In this document: piece by piece, positions 13,001 through 26,043 of the stretch
Numbering within the stretch: the first letter of the stretch is position 1
Layout: the number at the start of each line of letters is the position of its first letter
NCBI GenBank assembly: GCA_024036415.1
Contig: JAMWET010003177.1
Coordinates: 1,053,501-1,117,500, forward strand
Direction: 5' to 3'
DNA from: Prochilodus magdalenae
Taxonomy: Eukaryota; Chordata; Actinopteri; Characiformes; Prochilodontidae
DNA: 64,000 nt
Translations under genes and position numbers: made by a program
Notes under the pieces: model-generated
Seen by the model: only the letters and a program-made list of their open reading frames with translations
What the model was told of the DNA's origin: nothing
Database searches by the model: none

Positions 13001-14760
13001 TTACTTCTGCATGCAGTGCACACTCCCTCGCTGCCTCCAAGCACGCGAGGAGCTCAGTGTAATCATTAGTGTATTTGTTACTGTGACCGCTGTTTATTCC
13101 TGCACAGACGTACGAGTGCAGGTATTTGTTATTCCTGCTGGCTTGTTAGTTTGTTTGGGAACAAACCGCTCTCCGAAGAGTCCAGGCCCGATCACTGTCC
13201 CCCTCGCAATCTGCATTGTGTGCATGAATTAGCATACATCAGCCGACAAGCTGAATATGTATGCGAGGATGTGTGCGGATCTGTCTGTCATGGCCGTCGT
13301 GCATGCGAGCGCGTGGCACAACCCGTCCGGGATCTATTCGCTTGAGCTTCTACTAAAGTACTTTGTGGCGGCTCAGCCAAAGCACATCCGCTACGTGCCA
13401 GAAAAGTCTCCAAACGTTTAATAGCTTTATTCATTTTGCTTGAGCAGGAGAGGACTACGCTTGGAATTTGATTGAACAGCCCATGAACTGTTGATCCTGG
13501 AGTGCTGAAGCATTAGAACACAAGCCACATTTCTCCAGAAGGCTGGAAGTCTTCTCTTTTGCGTTAGTCATACTGCCTTTTTCGCTGACTCTTGATTCCA
13601 CTGATTTAATGTTAGTTATGATTAATTAATATAGGGATTAAATAATATGAAAATTTGATCATTGAGTTTAATGTTGGGGTGGAACTGGTTTTAAAAGCTT
13701 TGATCTTTTTTTACCCCTTAAAAGCCCAGGACCAACTACACACTTCTAGGACTAGGAATAGCCCAACTAGTTTGCACTGTAGTCCTTGTGGTTCCTGAAT
13801 GATTCTATCCTATTACACTGGACATTACGAGATTTAAGTTGTTTTAGCAATTTTTAAATTCTCTAATGTCTTTCATGGTTTACTGTATGCAAATTCATTT
13901 ATGTGGCATTGGGGAGTAACGGAATAAATGTAACAGCGTTATGAATTTAGAACTTAAACCATAAGTAACTGTGATACATTACATTATAAATAGTTACAGT
14001 CTAATTACATTAAATGGGTGGTATTTCAAATACAGTTACACTGGTGAAGTTAATGCGTTACATGAAGGGGTTTATCTATTAAACATGTTTATTCACTCTA
14101 AAATATAATTACAGGAATTCCATGCATTTCCCAGAAGCCCTTAATAAATAAAACTACTACGCAACTACATTTTTATGCGGCTGCCTGGTCACACAATGCT
14201 GCCAAGGTCATGGAGCTGCCAAGACACAGTCAGGAGAAAAATGCATTCGGGTTTTCAAACATTAATTCAGGCTTGAGGAATTATAAGAAGAGTCTAACAT
14301 CACTGTGCGGTGCATTCTCCGTTTGCCCGATATAACGTCTAACTGAAAGAGGCATCCTGGAAAAAGGTTTTGTTTATGATCTGACTAACGTCATCTTTAG
14401 CTTATTGGTTAGCTTAGCTTGTCTATCCTAGCTCTTTATAGTTATCGGTAACTACCTATCGATCGATGACCATTTCCTGTGTGTTAGCTAACGCTAGCTA
14501 GCATGTCAAATAACCATAGCTGGCCTACAGGAGATTGTCAGTTCCTCGTTTAACATTAGCTAGTTAGATTTAAAGAGTTAGGCTAATGTAGAATGCAGTT
14601 CCAGGTTTAGAACCATATCTGTGCTGGCATTTATGTGTAAGGCTGCTCCAATACAACGGTGTACATGACTTCATGTTTCTGCACAGTGTTGTAGTTATAA
14701 GCATGCTTGCTCCTGCTGAAATATCTCGCCCAAGATACAACATTGCTAGCATATAGGAGT
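10061..14760. other. Mostly unique sequence; possible conserved noncoding DNA at about 12660-13560
   Basis: I see no supportable gene or transposon in this 4.7 kb. The 110-codon frame at 12030-12362 lacks any domain. The interval 12660-13560 is free of repeats, of moderate GC, and contains homeobox-site-like TTTAATTAGA. It looks like the conserved noncoding sequence often found in introns of neural genes, but conservation cannot be tested here. Confidence 0.25.
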
Positions 14761-16325
14761 CTTTACTCCTTTACTCCTAATGGTATAGTCTTTACTCCTT
14801 TACTCCTAATGGTATAGTCTTTACTCCTTTACTCCTAATGGTATAGTCTTTACACCTTTACTCTTAATGGTATAGTCTTTACTCCTTTACTCCTAATGGT
14901 ATAGTCTTTACTCCTTTACTCCTAATGGTATAGTCTTTACACCTTTACTCTTAATGGTATAGTCTTTACTCCTTTACTCCTAATGGTATAGTCTTTACTC
15001 CTTTACTCCTAATGGTATAGCCCTTACTCCTAATGGTATAGTCTTTACTCCTTTACTCCTAATGGTATAGTATTTACTCCTTTACTCCTAATGGTATAGT
15101 CTTTACTCCTTTACTCCTAATGGTATAGTCTTTACTCCTTTACTCCTAATGGTATAGTCTTTACTCCTTTACTCCTAATGGTATAGTCTTTACTCCTTTA
15201 CTCCTAATGGTATAGCCTTTACTCCTTTACTCCTAATGGTATAGCCTTTACTCCTTTACTCCTAATGGTATAGTCTTTACTCCTTTACTCCTAATGGTAT
15301 AGTCTTTACTCCTTTACTCCTAATGGTATAGCCTTTACTCCTAATGGTATAGCCTTTACTCCTTTACTCCTAATGGTATAGCCTTTACTCCTTTACTCCT
15401 AATGGTATAGTATTTACTCCTTTACTCCTAATGGTATAGTCTTTACTCCTTTACTCCTAATGGTATAGTCTTTACTCCTTTACTCCTAATGGTATAGTCT
15501 TTACTCCTTTACTCCCAATGATATAGCCTTTACTCCTTTACTCCTAATGGAATAGCCTTTACTCCTTTACTCCTAATGGTATAGTCTTTACTCCTTTACT
15601 CCTAATGGTATAGCCTTTACTCCTTTACTCCTTTACTCCTAATGGTATAGTCTTTACTCCTTTACTCCTAATGGTATAGTATTTACTCCTTTACTCCTAA
15701 TGGTATAGTCTTTACTCCTTTACTCCTAATGGTATAGTCTTTACTCCTTTACTCCTAATGGTATAGTCTTTACTCCTTTACTCCTAATGGTATAGTCTTT
15801 ACTCCTTTACTCCTAATGGTATAGCCTTTACTCCTTTACTCCTAATGGTATAGTCTTTACTCCTAATGGTATAGCCTTTACTCCTTTACTCCTAATGGTA
15901 TAGTCTTTACTCCTTTACTCCTAATGGTATAGTCTTTACTCCTTTACTCCTAATGGTATAGCCTTTACTCCTTTACTCCTAATGGTATAGTCTTTACTCC
16001 TAATGGTATAGCCTTTACTCCTTTACTCCTAATGGTATAGTCTTTACTCCTTTACTCCTAATGGTATAGTCTTTACTCCTTTACTCCTAATGGTATAGCC
16101 TTTACTCCTAATGGTATAGCCTTTACTCCTTTACTCCTAATGGTATAGCCTTTACTCCTTTACTCCTAATGGTATAGTATTTACTCCTTTACTCCTAATG
16201 GTATAGTCTTTACTCCTTTACTCCTAATGGTATAGCCTTTACTCCTTTACTCCTAATGGTATAGTCTTTACTCCTTTACTCCTAATGGTATAGCCTTTAC
16301 TCCTTTACTCCTAATGGTATAGACT
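14761..16325. repeat. 29-bp minisatellite, about 54 units
   Basis: The unit is CTTTACTC twice followed by CTAATGGTATAGT (29 bp). It runs for about 1.56 kb with only a few base variants. Several units are 21 bp because one of the two CTTTACTC octamers is missing, and one has an extra octamer near 15620, so the array has varied by slippage of an internal 8-bp subunit. Confidence 0.95.
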
Positions 16326-16452
16326 TTACTGCTTCACAGCAAAAGTTCTATACAGTATGGGAAAACTGTAATACATTCAGCTTTCTACAGTAGAAGAACC
16401 CAACAGAATAGTCTTCTTAAGTAAGCAAGATGTGATGGCCACATTCATAATT

Positions 16453-16682
16453 AACCTCCTGAGACCTGGACTTGCTTGGTGTCCAATATTAATTTCTCCT
16501 AACTATTTGTGATTAGTAGGACCTGACAAGTATAAAAACTAAACGTTGTCTTTGTACAGGTTGTTTTGGCAAAAAACAATGTCCTCATATGAGGCCACAG
16601 GGTCAGTGTTTTAAAAGGTGTCGTGGTCCGGAGAGGGAGAAATGTAACGGCCTCATATGAGGACGCTGGGGTCTCAGAAGGT
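16453..16682. mobile_element. MITE-like element, about 230 bp
   Basis: The ends form an imperfect inverted repeat: ACCTCCTGAGACCTGG at 16453-16468 against the complement of CTGGGGTCTCAGAAGGT at 16666-16682. The interior has two copies of the perfect palindrome CCTCATATGAGG (16583-16594 and 16651-16662). No coding capacity. Confidence 0.6.
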
Positions 16683-18212
16683 GAAGAAAATATTGATGTG
16701 TTCCCAGGTGTTTATAACACAGCCAAAAGAGTCTCAGTATGCACTCAAAAATAAAATGGGTTGAAATAAAAAAATAACCCTGTCAAATCATTATTTACGC
16801 AGCTTATTGACACTGCTGTAAAATATGCACCAAGTATACGGAAACAGCTGTTTAAAACATCAGTTCACTAAACCAAAAATATTCAAGAGATTCAAGAAAT
16901 TCAAGAGGCCATATCATGGAAATAAATATGTTTAAAATAACACTGTAAACATAGAAGAGTTTAAAAACGCACTTTTTACTATCCAGTTCATATGTGGAAA
17001 CCATGCTTCACTAACAGCCTGCTTTGAATTCATCTTATCTGTGATATCACAAATTCATTTACACATTTACATTTACACACTCTCACTTCTGTGTGCTGTA
17101 AAATGAGGGTCACCAATCAGAACAAAACTCACTGATCTTATATCAGCCTTAAACGCACAGCAAACAAAGAGCCGGTTTGATTTGATGGGATGAAGAGAGG
17201 TAGAATAAATGCTCATGTAATAATAAATTATTTTTCTATTCAAAATAAATAAATAAATGTGTTAGAAATTCTCTGAGTGCCAACAATCGCGGCAATGTTA
17301 GCACCTAAAGTAAGTCACTCTCAGGAGTACAGTATGTTATCAGCCTTGGCGGTAGAGCACAGGTGTAATTGGTATAGGTGTTTCATTAGAATCTCCTCGG
17401 ATCTCCTCCCAGTATTTTGCACTTTGAAAATGGAAAAGCTCAAAAGATTAGATCTTTTTATGCACATTAAAGCTCCATTGCATCTATTTAGTGAATTTTG
17501 ACAGTTGCTTTAATGCCAAAAATAGAGTTAGCAGTGTTGCATGTTCATTTGGCCCCAGGACCCTTATTCCTGAAGCTTCTCAGTGTAAGAATATGTTTAA
17601 ATCTTGTTAGAACTGATGACACCGGTTCTTCAACATGTTCTTACTGGATGAATCCAAAACTGGATGAATCTGGGCCCTGGTTGGTTGTACACAACACAGA
17701 GAGGTAACTGTACCACTCTGAAATGTCCTTCTCCAGTCTAGCTTGTAAACATTGATCTACCAGACCTTTAAGGATTGGACTCTGGCTCAAACTGATACCG
17801 CTGAATTCTGACACCATTGTAAGAACAGCTACAGCAGTGTACGGGTGGAACTCGTAGCAGGATGCTGCTCTGGTGGTTGACCCATCAGGACGGAGTGTGC
17901 TACCATGAAGTTCTTACAGCTGTATCCAAAAGTTTGAACATTCCTGGTCAAATGACATGTTGATGATTTGCTAGGTGGCCATAGGATAACACATCCTCTA
18001 CAGAGAGCACACTTAAATATGGCATTTTAGAGCAAATTACATTTATTTGCTGACCATAATATACTGTATAGAAAACATACATGAAATAAAATATAGACTG
18101 TGACTCGACTTTTGTACAGGCCATATTGTATATTTTGTTTTTCTCCAATTAAATAATATTTAGCAAATGAACAGTAATTATGTATCAGAATGTGCGGAAT
18201 GTGCAGAAGTGT
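16683..18212. other. Unique sequence, no gene seen
   Basis: AT-rich sequence. Part of 17700-17760 resembles 62860-62920 (CTGAAATGT followed by CTCCAGTCTA), suggesting a diverged dispersed repeat. Short frames have no domain. Confidence 0.3.
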
Positions 18213-18480
18213 GTCTGATTGTTTTATATACAGTATGTGAAACACCCCATGGTATTCAGAGGAGTCCTGTGCTGGCTGGCTACACCAGCTATGACTGTTT
18301 AAACCCCATAGCGGTGCAGATGCTATCTTCACTGGCAACAGGCAACACTTTTGATTTAATAGATCTTCCTCTGCAAGTTCTCTTTGCTAGCTCTTTTCTA
18401 GTTTGGTAATGAGCCGCTCTTCCGCACATTAATCGAGGTCTTACACATGCCCTCTTTTATCTTCAGTTTGAGAACTTATG
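18213..18480. repeat. Local direct duplication, copy 1
   Basis: It matches 20162-20430 nearly base for base over about 268 bp, starting GTCTGATTGTTTTATATAC and ending TTTGAGAACTTATG. The two copies are in the same orientation, about 1.95 kb apart. No open frame or terminal repeats explain it. Confidence 0.9.
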
Positions 18481-19670
18481 AGCAGTGATTCACTGTTTCC
18501 ACCAAACTCTTGGAAAAATTGCTGTGTGACTCTGTGCGCTAATTCTGCAGAGGTTATCTTATTTTCAGACAACTGACAATATGTAATTTGACAAGATAGA
18601 CCTTGTGCATTATTTTATTTTATTACGACCTATATTATTGTAAAAAAAAAACATCAATTTTAATCCTAATTGTTTCCTCAAATATGATAAAATATCACAT
18701 GGCTGGCATTACTCTTTTAGAGGACCCCAAGTATGATTTTCTGGGTCACTCATCTTGCTAGTCATATGTATCTAATGACTACCACATGTCTGTCTAAATT
18801 ATACCAATTTATAACTGGCTAATTGTGAACTGCTGATGAATGGATGCTCATTTAGAGTTCTAATATGTTACAGTTTAACTCACAGGCTTACAACTCAGAA
18901 GTTGTTAGGGCCCTCCCTCGTGACCGTGGGCCCTAAGCAGCTGCTTATATCATCTATTAGGTAGAGCCGGCACTGAAATAGCATTTACTCCTGCAGTTTA
19001 CTGATGAGTCATTACGTGCACTCCTACAGAACGACTGTATGTTGTGTTTAATTCATCAGTTCATTTGATTACTGTGTGTGGAGGGCTGAAGGGCTGCAGC
19101 TGGTATGTGTTTTATCTGTGCGTGATGTGCTATGCATGTACAGTGTCATTGAGCTTCCTTCATCAGGAATTTCAAAGGCAGATTTTTCTCTTGTCTAGGG
19201 TCTGTGCCAAAGCCACTTTAGGCTCATAATAGTAATGCACTGTGTGGCAGCCAGTCCCAACTGCCCTTAACAGCATGGCCTCGCTCAAAGGCTGCTGTCA
19301 TCTTAAGTTAATGCCCTCAATATGCCGAATAGGGGAAAAGGGAACACCTCGCCAGGAGACCTGCGTTATTGCACTGGGTGGAAAAGAGAGCAAGCATGAG
19401 CAGAAAACAGTAGCGCCTGGTGCAAACATGTGATGTGCGGAAGCACAGAATATACGGCATCATGTGTTTTAATAGTCTTATTTGCTGCCGGTGTTATTTA
19501 TTATTTTATCCTTTAACATCCATTAAAATATAATTTTAGCCATTGATGGCTAATGCTAACGTATTCTGGGATTTACTGTCAGCATTACGTATCAGCACTG
19601 CTGTATCTTCAAAACGGTAACTATAAAGTACAAAAAGAAAATTCTGAACTGCCCCTGATTAATGCAGAGG
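18481..19670. other. Unique sequence, no gene seen
   Basis: No recognisable repeat or domain. Frames of about 60 codons at 19044-19433 are unsupported. Confidence 0.35.
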
Positions 19671-19825
19671 GATTTTATTCCAGGACATTGGAATTAGATT
19701 TTATTCCAGGACATTGGAATTAGATTTTATTCCAGGACATTGGAATTACATTTTATTCCAGGACATTGGAATTAGATTTTATTCCAGGACATTGGAATTA
19801 CATTTTATTCCAGGACATGGAATTT
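19671..19825. repeat. 26-bp tandem repeat, 6 units
   Basis: The unit GATTTTATTCCAGGACATTG plus GAATTA repeats every 26 bp. The last unit is shortened, and the first base alternates between G and C. Confidence 0.95.
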
Positions 19826-20161
19826 AAACCACACACATTTCCAACCTGAAGCCCAGCTGCTCATATCAGGAGTTCCAGGTGTAAGATGAAAGCCATTCTT
19901 TAAACGTATTACTGTTGCTGTGTCTTCCTGTGGTAAACTGAAATGTTCCACAGTTTTTGCTGTATGAAGAGTTTTCCTTTGAACACTGCTGGATCCTCTG
20001 ATTTATGAGGTCATTAAGGACCCAAAACATGGCTATTGCCATGCAAGCTAACACTGCTGTCCACCTGATTGACATCATAAGACTGCCAACCTCACCAAAA
20101 TACACCACACAAACCAGAAGGCATTGCAACAAGTGGTAGTTAAGCTGCCTCGGCAGTGATG

Positions 20162-20430
20162 GTCTGATTGTTTTATATACGGTATGTGAAACACCCCATG
20201 GTTTTCAGAGGAGTCCTGTGCTGGCTGGCTACACCAGCTATGACTGTTTAACCCCCGTAGCGGTGCGGATGCTAGCTTCACTGGCAACAGGCAACACTTT
20301 TTGATTTAATAGATCTTCCTCTGTAAGTTCTCTTTGCTAGCTCTTTTCTAGCTTGGTAATGAGCCGCTCTTCCGCACATTAATCGAGGTCTTACACATGC
20401 CCTCTTTTATCTTCAGTTTGAGAACTTATG
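20162..20430. repeat. Local direct duplication, copy 2
   Basis: Partner of 18213-18480, differing at roughly a dozen positions by eye. Sequence identity stops sharply at both ends. Confidence 0.9.
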
Positions 20431-22983
20431 ACTCTCTTGGGAAAATTAGGCAGGATTTACTGCCCAGTTTGTGAAGTTCTTCAGAGGTATCCCAGGCATA
20501 GTTACATTTGTGAGGTCTATAAAGGATCAACTGGATGAACCTATTTGCTACAGCGCCACCTTGAGGCAGACCAGTGCTGCAGCTGTAGTAAGTTAAGAAG
20601 GTTTCCAGTTATGTGTGAGGCATATGTATATATGTATATGTATTTTGCACCTTGTTTATACATCACTGCTGTCAGAACACAACCTTGCATCTCTTGACTC
20701 TCGTATCAGTATATTAAGAAAGTAGAAGAAAAAACATATTTTTTGCCATTTCAGTTCATCAAGAAATGAACTCACAATGTAAAAGGCAAAAGATACTTTT
20801 AAAATTTTGTCTGAAAAGTGACAAATTTAGATATTTAGATATTTAAAAATAGTATAGTGGTATATGTATAGTGTGCTATATAACAATATTAATAGTAGAC
20901 TCACTAGTAACGTTAATAGTAGCTCGTCAGTGGTATGCCAGTATTATCTTAATGTTAGCACCAGAAGACACCCTCAGCAGCAAACTAACGAAACCAACAG
21001 CAAAGTGGAAAGCTCCAGTTCTCTTCGTAATGACAAAACATAGTGCTGTGAGGCTAAAAATGCACTGCCTTGTAAATGGAAACTCATTTCACCAAATAAG
21101 ACCAACTACACTGAATAATGTGAAATCATTATTACCTGGTTTAATGGATTGACAGGCCATATATGTGCTGTATATAGTCTTATAGGTATATGGGCTTAGT
21201 CTTACGAGCTTAGACAACCATGGTCAAATTACATATTTACATGTATGAATGTTAACACATGCTATACAATGAACAGGCTTGGATATAGACTTTTTCTGCA
21301 CATTATATTTGATTTAATTCAACATACTGGGGGCAAATATATAAAAAAATAAAATATAGCATAACTTTTACACAGTCAGTATGTTCAATTCAGCAAATAC
21401 CTAGCAGTAGTTGTGCATTATTAGTGTTCTCTGTATGAGAAACTGTCACTTAGAAAAACAACACATGTCATTTGACCATATATATATATACATGCAACTG
21501 TATAGATGTATAAGTTTGTGTGGGTGGTTGGGTGTGCTTGTCGGGGGTTCTGTGTGTAATAAGGTGAGGGTTACTGCCTCTCTGTTGAGTTTCGCCTGCA
21601 GGGTTAATTAGCATTGCAGAGTTGATGTCTGGAGGCAGTCAGCGGCTCATCAAACCCTGCCTTAGCATCTCTCTCTCTACTTCTCTGTCTCCCTGTCTCT
21701 GTCTGCTCACTCTCTCTCCTTCTCTCTCATTCTTAGTGTCTATCCTTTTCTGGCTTTGTGTGTATGGGAGTACTGATGCACTGGAGGCATCTTTTGTGAA
21801 TGCAGTACCGAAAACAACAAGAGAGCATAAATCTGAACAAGAGTGCCCCCCTTACACCCAACCGAAACTCCCACCACCACCCCGCACACACCAAACCCCA
21901 CCGCCAATACCCAGCCCCCCCAACCCACCCCACATGCCCACACGTTGTAGAGCAGAAAGGAAAAGTAAACCTGCTGGTCAAACATCAGTGTGTGACTACA
22001 CACACATTTGCGTTATTAACTGAGGCAGGCAGGTGGAGAGATGAATGGATGAATGAATCAGTGCGGCAGATTTTTGCCTTCGTTTTATTTTAAATTCAAG
22101 TAACATTTTATCCTCCCTCTCTCTCTCTTTCTCTCTCTCTCATTCTCGCTCATTCTCTTAGCTTAGTATCTCCATATGTTAAATAATTCACCTCCTGCTT
22201 CTTTTCTGCCTCTCACCTGCTATCCCTCTTTCCATATTTTCACAGTTTTAATATATTTGAATAATATATGAAAACATCCCACCTGGTTTAGACTTTGTTT
22301 GCTCGCGCTTTGCTCAGACGAATCAATGATGAACAGTTGACTCATTAAAGTCCAAAATGTTCTTCAGGGCTCAATTACATGGAAAATAATCAACGCCAAC
22401 ATGCACAACCTACACACATCGATATAAAGCAGGCCTCCAAATAACAATCAGCTCCTGGATTAGTAATGAACGCGTCAGAAACGGCCCAGAATGAGCCAGT
22501 CTGAGTTAGTGTTGCTGCCGTTACTAATCCGCAATGACAAATGTGAAAGTGTTGCTGAGCCTGCAGCAACTTCAAGAAGCAGGAACAAGAATCAGTAGGC
22601 TCCTCAGAACTAAATCATCAAATCATCCTGACTGGGGATTTAAGTGCCCTCTGCCCAAACCGATGCGTGTATATGTACACGGTTGGTAGATTCGATGTCA
22701 GTGCGTCTGTGTGCGCGTGACTGTTAGTGTTTTTAATCCCTGCGATATGAAGAACAGGTGCTGACAGGCTGAACAAATGCACAATGAATTAAGGCATTAG
22801 CAGCTGAGCTCAGATTCCTGAAGCCCATTAAATGTTTCAGGCTATTATCACACACAGTCTCAGAAAGACACTGTTAGGCAACTAAATGCATGGGGCCAGT
22901 GCATGCACACTTGCGTTGCACAGAAAGGAACACACCTGCATTCAAACATTTGAGTCTGACCCTTCTATCTGTCTACCTGTCAT
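20431..22983. other. Unique sequence with short CT-rich patches, no gene seen
   Basis: CT-rich patches lie at about 21668-21735 and 22112-22145, and a C-rich patch at about 21848-21935. The frames through 21622-22023 and its complement follow this biased composition and are not supported as genes. Confidence 0.35.
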
Positions 22984-23582
22984 TGTTGTCACGCCTCTGG
23001 CTTTCCCTGATGCCGCTAATCTTCCAAACTCCATGTCCCAGAGTTCATTACTCGATGATGTCACTGTTACATGTCCCGAACTGTCCAATCACAGCTCATT
23101 CTCTCGCCCTCGTCTGAGTATTGATTATCTCACGCCTGCATCTCATTTCACCACTAGCATTTAAACCCCTCAGACACACGCACTCTGCAAAGTATTGCCA
23201 AACCCAGGTTGCATACTGAGCGCTCTCTCTTGCCTTCCTTGTTTTTGTTCTCTGGTTCTGACTTCTCTTTGGTTCTGACTCTCTCTCTCTCTCTCAGTTC
23301 TCCCCTTTGATTTGGGTGCTGGTTTGTTTTGCCCCTCTGGTATTGTATTCCCCATTTGTTTACTGGTTTACGCTTTTGTCTTTCTCCTTTGGATTTGTCT
23401 GCCTGTATCTCCTGCTCTCTGGTTCTCGACCCCGGCCTGCTTCTCCTGTTATTCCCTCTGCCTTGTCCCCTTGGTAATGTTTGCCTGGTCCATGCTGTTG
23501 TGCTGTATTACCACTCTGTCCAATAAATCCCAAATGACTTTTAGCTTGGCATGCATCGATCTAAGTTAGTTAATCCTGACAG
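22984..23582 (+). mobile_element. Solo-LTR-like dispersed repeat with AATAAA
   Basis: It begins TGTTGTCACGCC and ends near CCTGACAG, with a T/C-rich middle and AATAAA at 23522-23527. The architecture is shared with 24893-25236 and 32087-32533 on this strand and 52370-52820 in reverse. This fits LTRs of a teleost retrotransposon, but no coding domains or target duplications were identified here. Confidence 0.45.
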
Positions 23583-23654
23583 TCATTAAATCAGATGACT
23601 TCATACTCTTGGCAATATATACACTACTCAAGTCCAGTCAGGTTTTATTTATAT

Positions 23655-23876
23655 CTTCGAGAACAAACAAGGAATGTCAACTGTACAGGAGAGGCCAAAA
23701 ACCTAATTTTATTGGAACCAGACGTCTTACCAAACAGTTTTGAGTCATTTCTGTTGGTCCATTCTTAATGAAATTCATACACAGTGTAAACAGCAGCTCA
23801 TGTGATCAAATGAGACATTAAAGCAAAAATCAACAAAAATGGAGATACATGTTTTTCTTTGGACAGCGACGATATA
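23655..23876. repeat. Dispersed repeat fragment, family of 2926-3240
   Basis: It shares GAGTCATTTCTGTTGGTCCA and TCATACACAGTGTAAA motifs with the other copies. Its last part (ACATGTTTTTCTTTGGACAG) reappears in reverse at about 25990-26010. Confidence 0.5.
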
Positions 23877-24210
23877 CTACAAACCGGATTCCCAAAAAAG
23901 TTGGGACACTAAACAAATTGTGAATAAAAACTGAATGCAATGATGTGGAGGTGCCAACATCTAATATTTTATTCAGAATAGAACACAAATCACAGATCAA
24001 AAGTTTAAACTGAGAGAATGTATCATTTTAAGGGAAAAATATGTTGTTTCAAAATTTCATGGCGTCAACAAATCCCAAAAAAGTTGGGACAAGTAGCAAT
24101 AAGTGGATGGAAAAAGGAAATTGAGCATATAACGAACAGCTGGAAGACCAATTAACACTAATTAGGTCAATTGACAACATGATTGGGTATAAAAAGAGCT
24201 TCTCAGAGTG
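23877..24210 (-). mobile_element. Tc1/mariner-like element, internally deleted and truncated
   Basis: The left terminal repeat contains CCCAAAAAAGTTGGGACACT (23891-23910) and a second CCAAAAAAGTTGGGACA lies at 24076-24092. The remainder matches, from memory, the 5' flank of a common teleost Tc1-like element, including GATTGGGTATAAAAAGAGCT near the end. The transposase core is missing and the right side is cut by the next repeat at 24211. Confidence 0.7.
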
Positions 24211-24868
24211 TTTTACAACAGATGTCCTCACAAAGCAACTTTACAGAACATCCAGGTCCAAGCCCTGAATGAGCAAGCTAAGGGTGACAATGGCAAGAAA
24301 ACTACTTTAGACTAGGAGGAAGAAACCTTGAGAGGAACCAGGGCTGAAAAGGGAAATGCATTCTCCTCTGGTCCACACTAGATAGCAAAGATAGTTAGGT
24401 AAAAAGTTAAAATTATATGAATAATATTAAACAGACCAGCCGATAGCCAAGTCCCATGAGAGTAACAATGAGAATCAGGCCTAAAAGTCTGAATTAAAAA
24501 ATCTGTCACTGTTACAAGTGAAACCCATGACCACTGTAAGGAGTTTATCACAGTAAAAACCCAGAATATCCATTACTGCTGCTGGAAGCCTACAGTGATG
24601 ATCAATTAGGAGGAATAAGAAAAGTGCTTAGTGATTAGTGAGGCAGAGAAAGAAAAGTCAGATTAGTCTGTGAGGCAGGAAGGGAAAAAGTCAGTGATTA
24701 AATAGCTGGATCACCGCATGGGTCAGCGAGATGCAGGCAAAGCTTCAACACAGCATAGGACAGGATGAAGCTCCATGATAGGTAAACCAGTCAGAAATAC
24801 AGGGAAACAGGGGGCACCCAGTCACGGCAGATGTACAGCAGCATTAGACCACAAAGATGGGCAGTTGC
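24211..24868 (+). repeat. Dispersed repeat family R1, copy 1 (longest)
   Basis: Starting TTTTACAACAGATGTCCTCA, it contains GAAACCTTGAGAGGAACCAG and ends in GGCACCCAGTCACGGCAGAT plus about 40 bp. The same order of motifs is present at 26044-26441 and 60073-60486. No coding capacity is seen. The transposon class is unknown to me. Confidence 0.7.
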
Positions 24869-24892
24869 TCCATCTCCATCCATTGTTGTCTT

Positions 24893-25236
24893 GGTTGTCT
24901 CTGGTTCACTTCCATGTGCCGTTTGTTGTCCTGTCCCATGTGCTTCTGTTTGCTTTGGTTGTTGCTCTTCCTGTCTCTGCCCACTTGTCAGCCCCCTCAC
25001 CTGTCCTTAGTTTGTAGCTCCGCCCCTTCCCAGGTGTTCCTTGCTAGTCCTTGTTCATTTATACTCCCTGTTGTTCCCTTTGTTCTTGCTTGGTGTTCCA
25101 TGTCCATTGTAGTTACCCTGTTCTCTGTCATTTCTTCGTGTGCTAGTGTCTTTGGTTCCTTTGGTTTAGTTTTAATTGAATCCTACTAAAGACTTATGCT
25201 TGTATCCTTCCTCCTCGTTTTGTCCCACGTCACAGT
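24893..25236 (+). mobile_element. Solo-LTR-like dispersed repeat
   Basis: It starts TGTTGTCTTGG and ends CACGTCACAG. The T/C-rich composition and layout match the copies at 22984 and 32087. A CCTACTAAAGAC motif takes the place of the AATAAA signal. Confidence 0.4.
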
Positions 25237-26043
25237 TCTCCACCCCCCCCACCCCCTGCGGCACAGTCTTACTGGCAATACGTCTTTAAAGTTTATTTTT
25301 AATAGACCATTGACCAGTCTGTCTTTGTCCCTTGAAATTAAGCAGGCAATTTTACTGGCCTATTTTGGGTTCCTTGAGTTATGCATCACCCAAAGCAGAC
25401 CAGCTTAAAACGTTGATTTAAACAACAGTGGGCTTCAGTTTAACAGGTATGTTAATGCACACTGTTTTTGACATCACAGTAACTGTGAATTCATAATAGG
25501 CTGTTTTCTTAGCATGTGGGCTGAGCAGTGAATTGTATTCATTAAAACATTAACAATGTTTACATACATATACGCAATTTCCAGGAGAATCATTATGAGG
25601 GTAAAGGAGAGAAAAGTAGGTGGCAGAGTGTGACAGACACTCAGTGATATAATATATACAGGATATTATAGACCTAGAGAAGAAGCAATGTTAGTTGTTT
25701 CCCAGTGTTTATATAATGGCCTGGGTCCATAACCTTTTAAAGGCAGCAAAGACAGTGGCCTACTAGTATTTTTAATAACATATAAAGTGTATTGCTAGGA
25801 TTATACAGTGTATTTAAATGGTATTGAATATGTACACCATTTTGGGACCTTTATATCTTAACGGACAGGCTTCTCTTTTAATAAGTGTATTTAGTAAACA
25901 TTTTTGAGGTTTTCTGTAGTTCATCTAAGTATCTAACTTCTAAAGCATCTATCTTTTTATCTTTTCCAAGATATCATCGCTGTCCAAAGAAAAACATGTA
26001 TCTCCAATTTTGCCGATTTTTACTTTTATGCATAATTTCAAAA
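25237..26043. other. Unique AT-rich sequence, no gene seen
   Basis: Apart from the reverse fragment near 25960-26020 noted elsewhere, no structure was recognised. Confidence 0.35.

Noticed and set aside
24775..25189. Overlapping hydrophobic frames suggesting a small membrane protein
   Set aside because: They fall in a T/C-rich LTR-like repeat whose other copies give similar Leu/Ser/Cys-rich readings without conservation.
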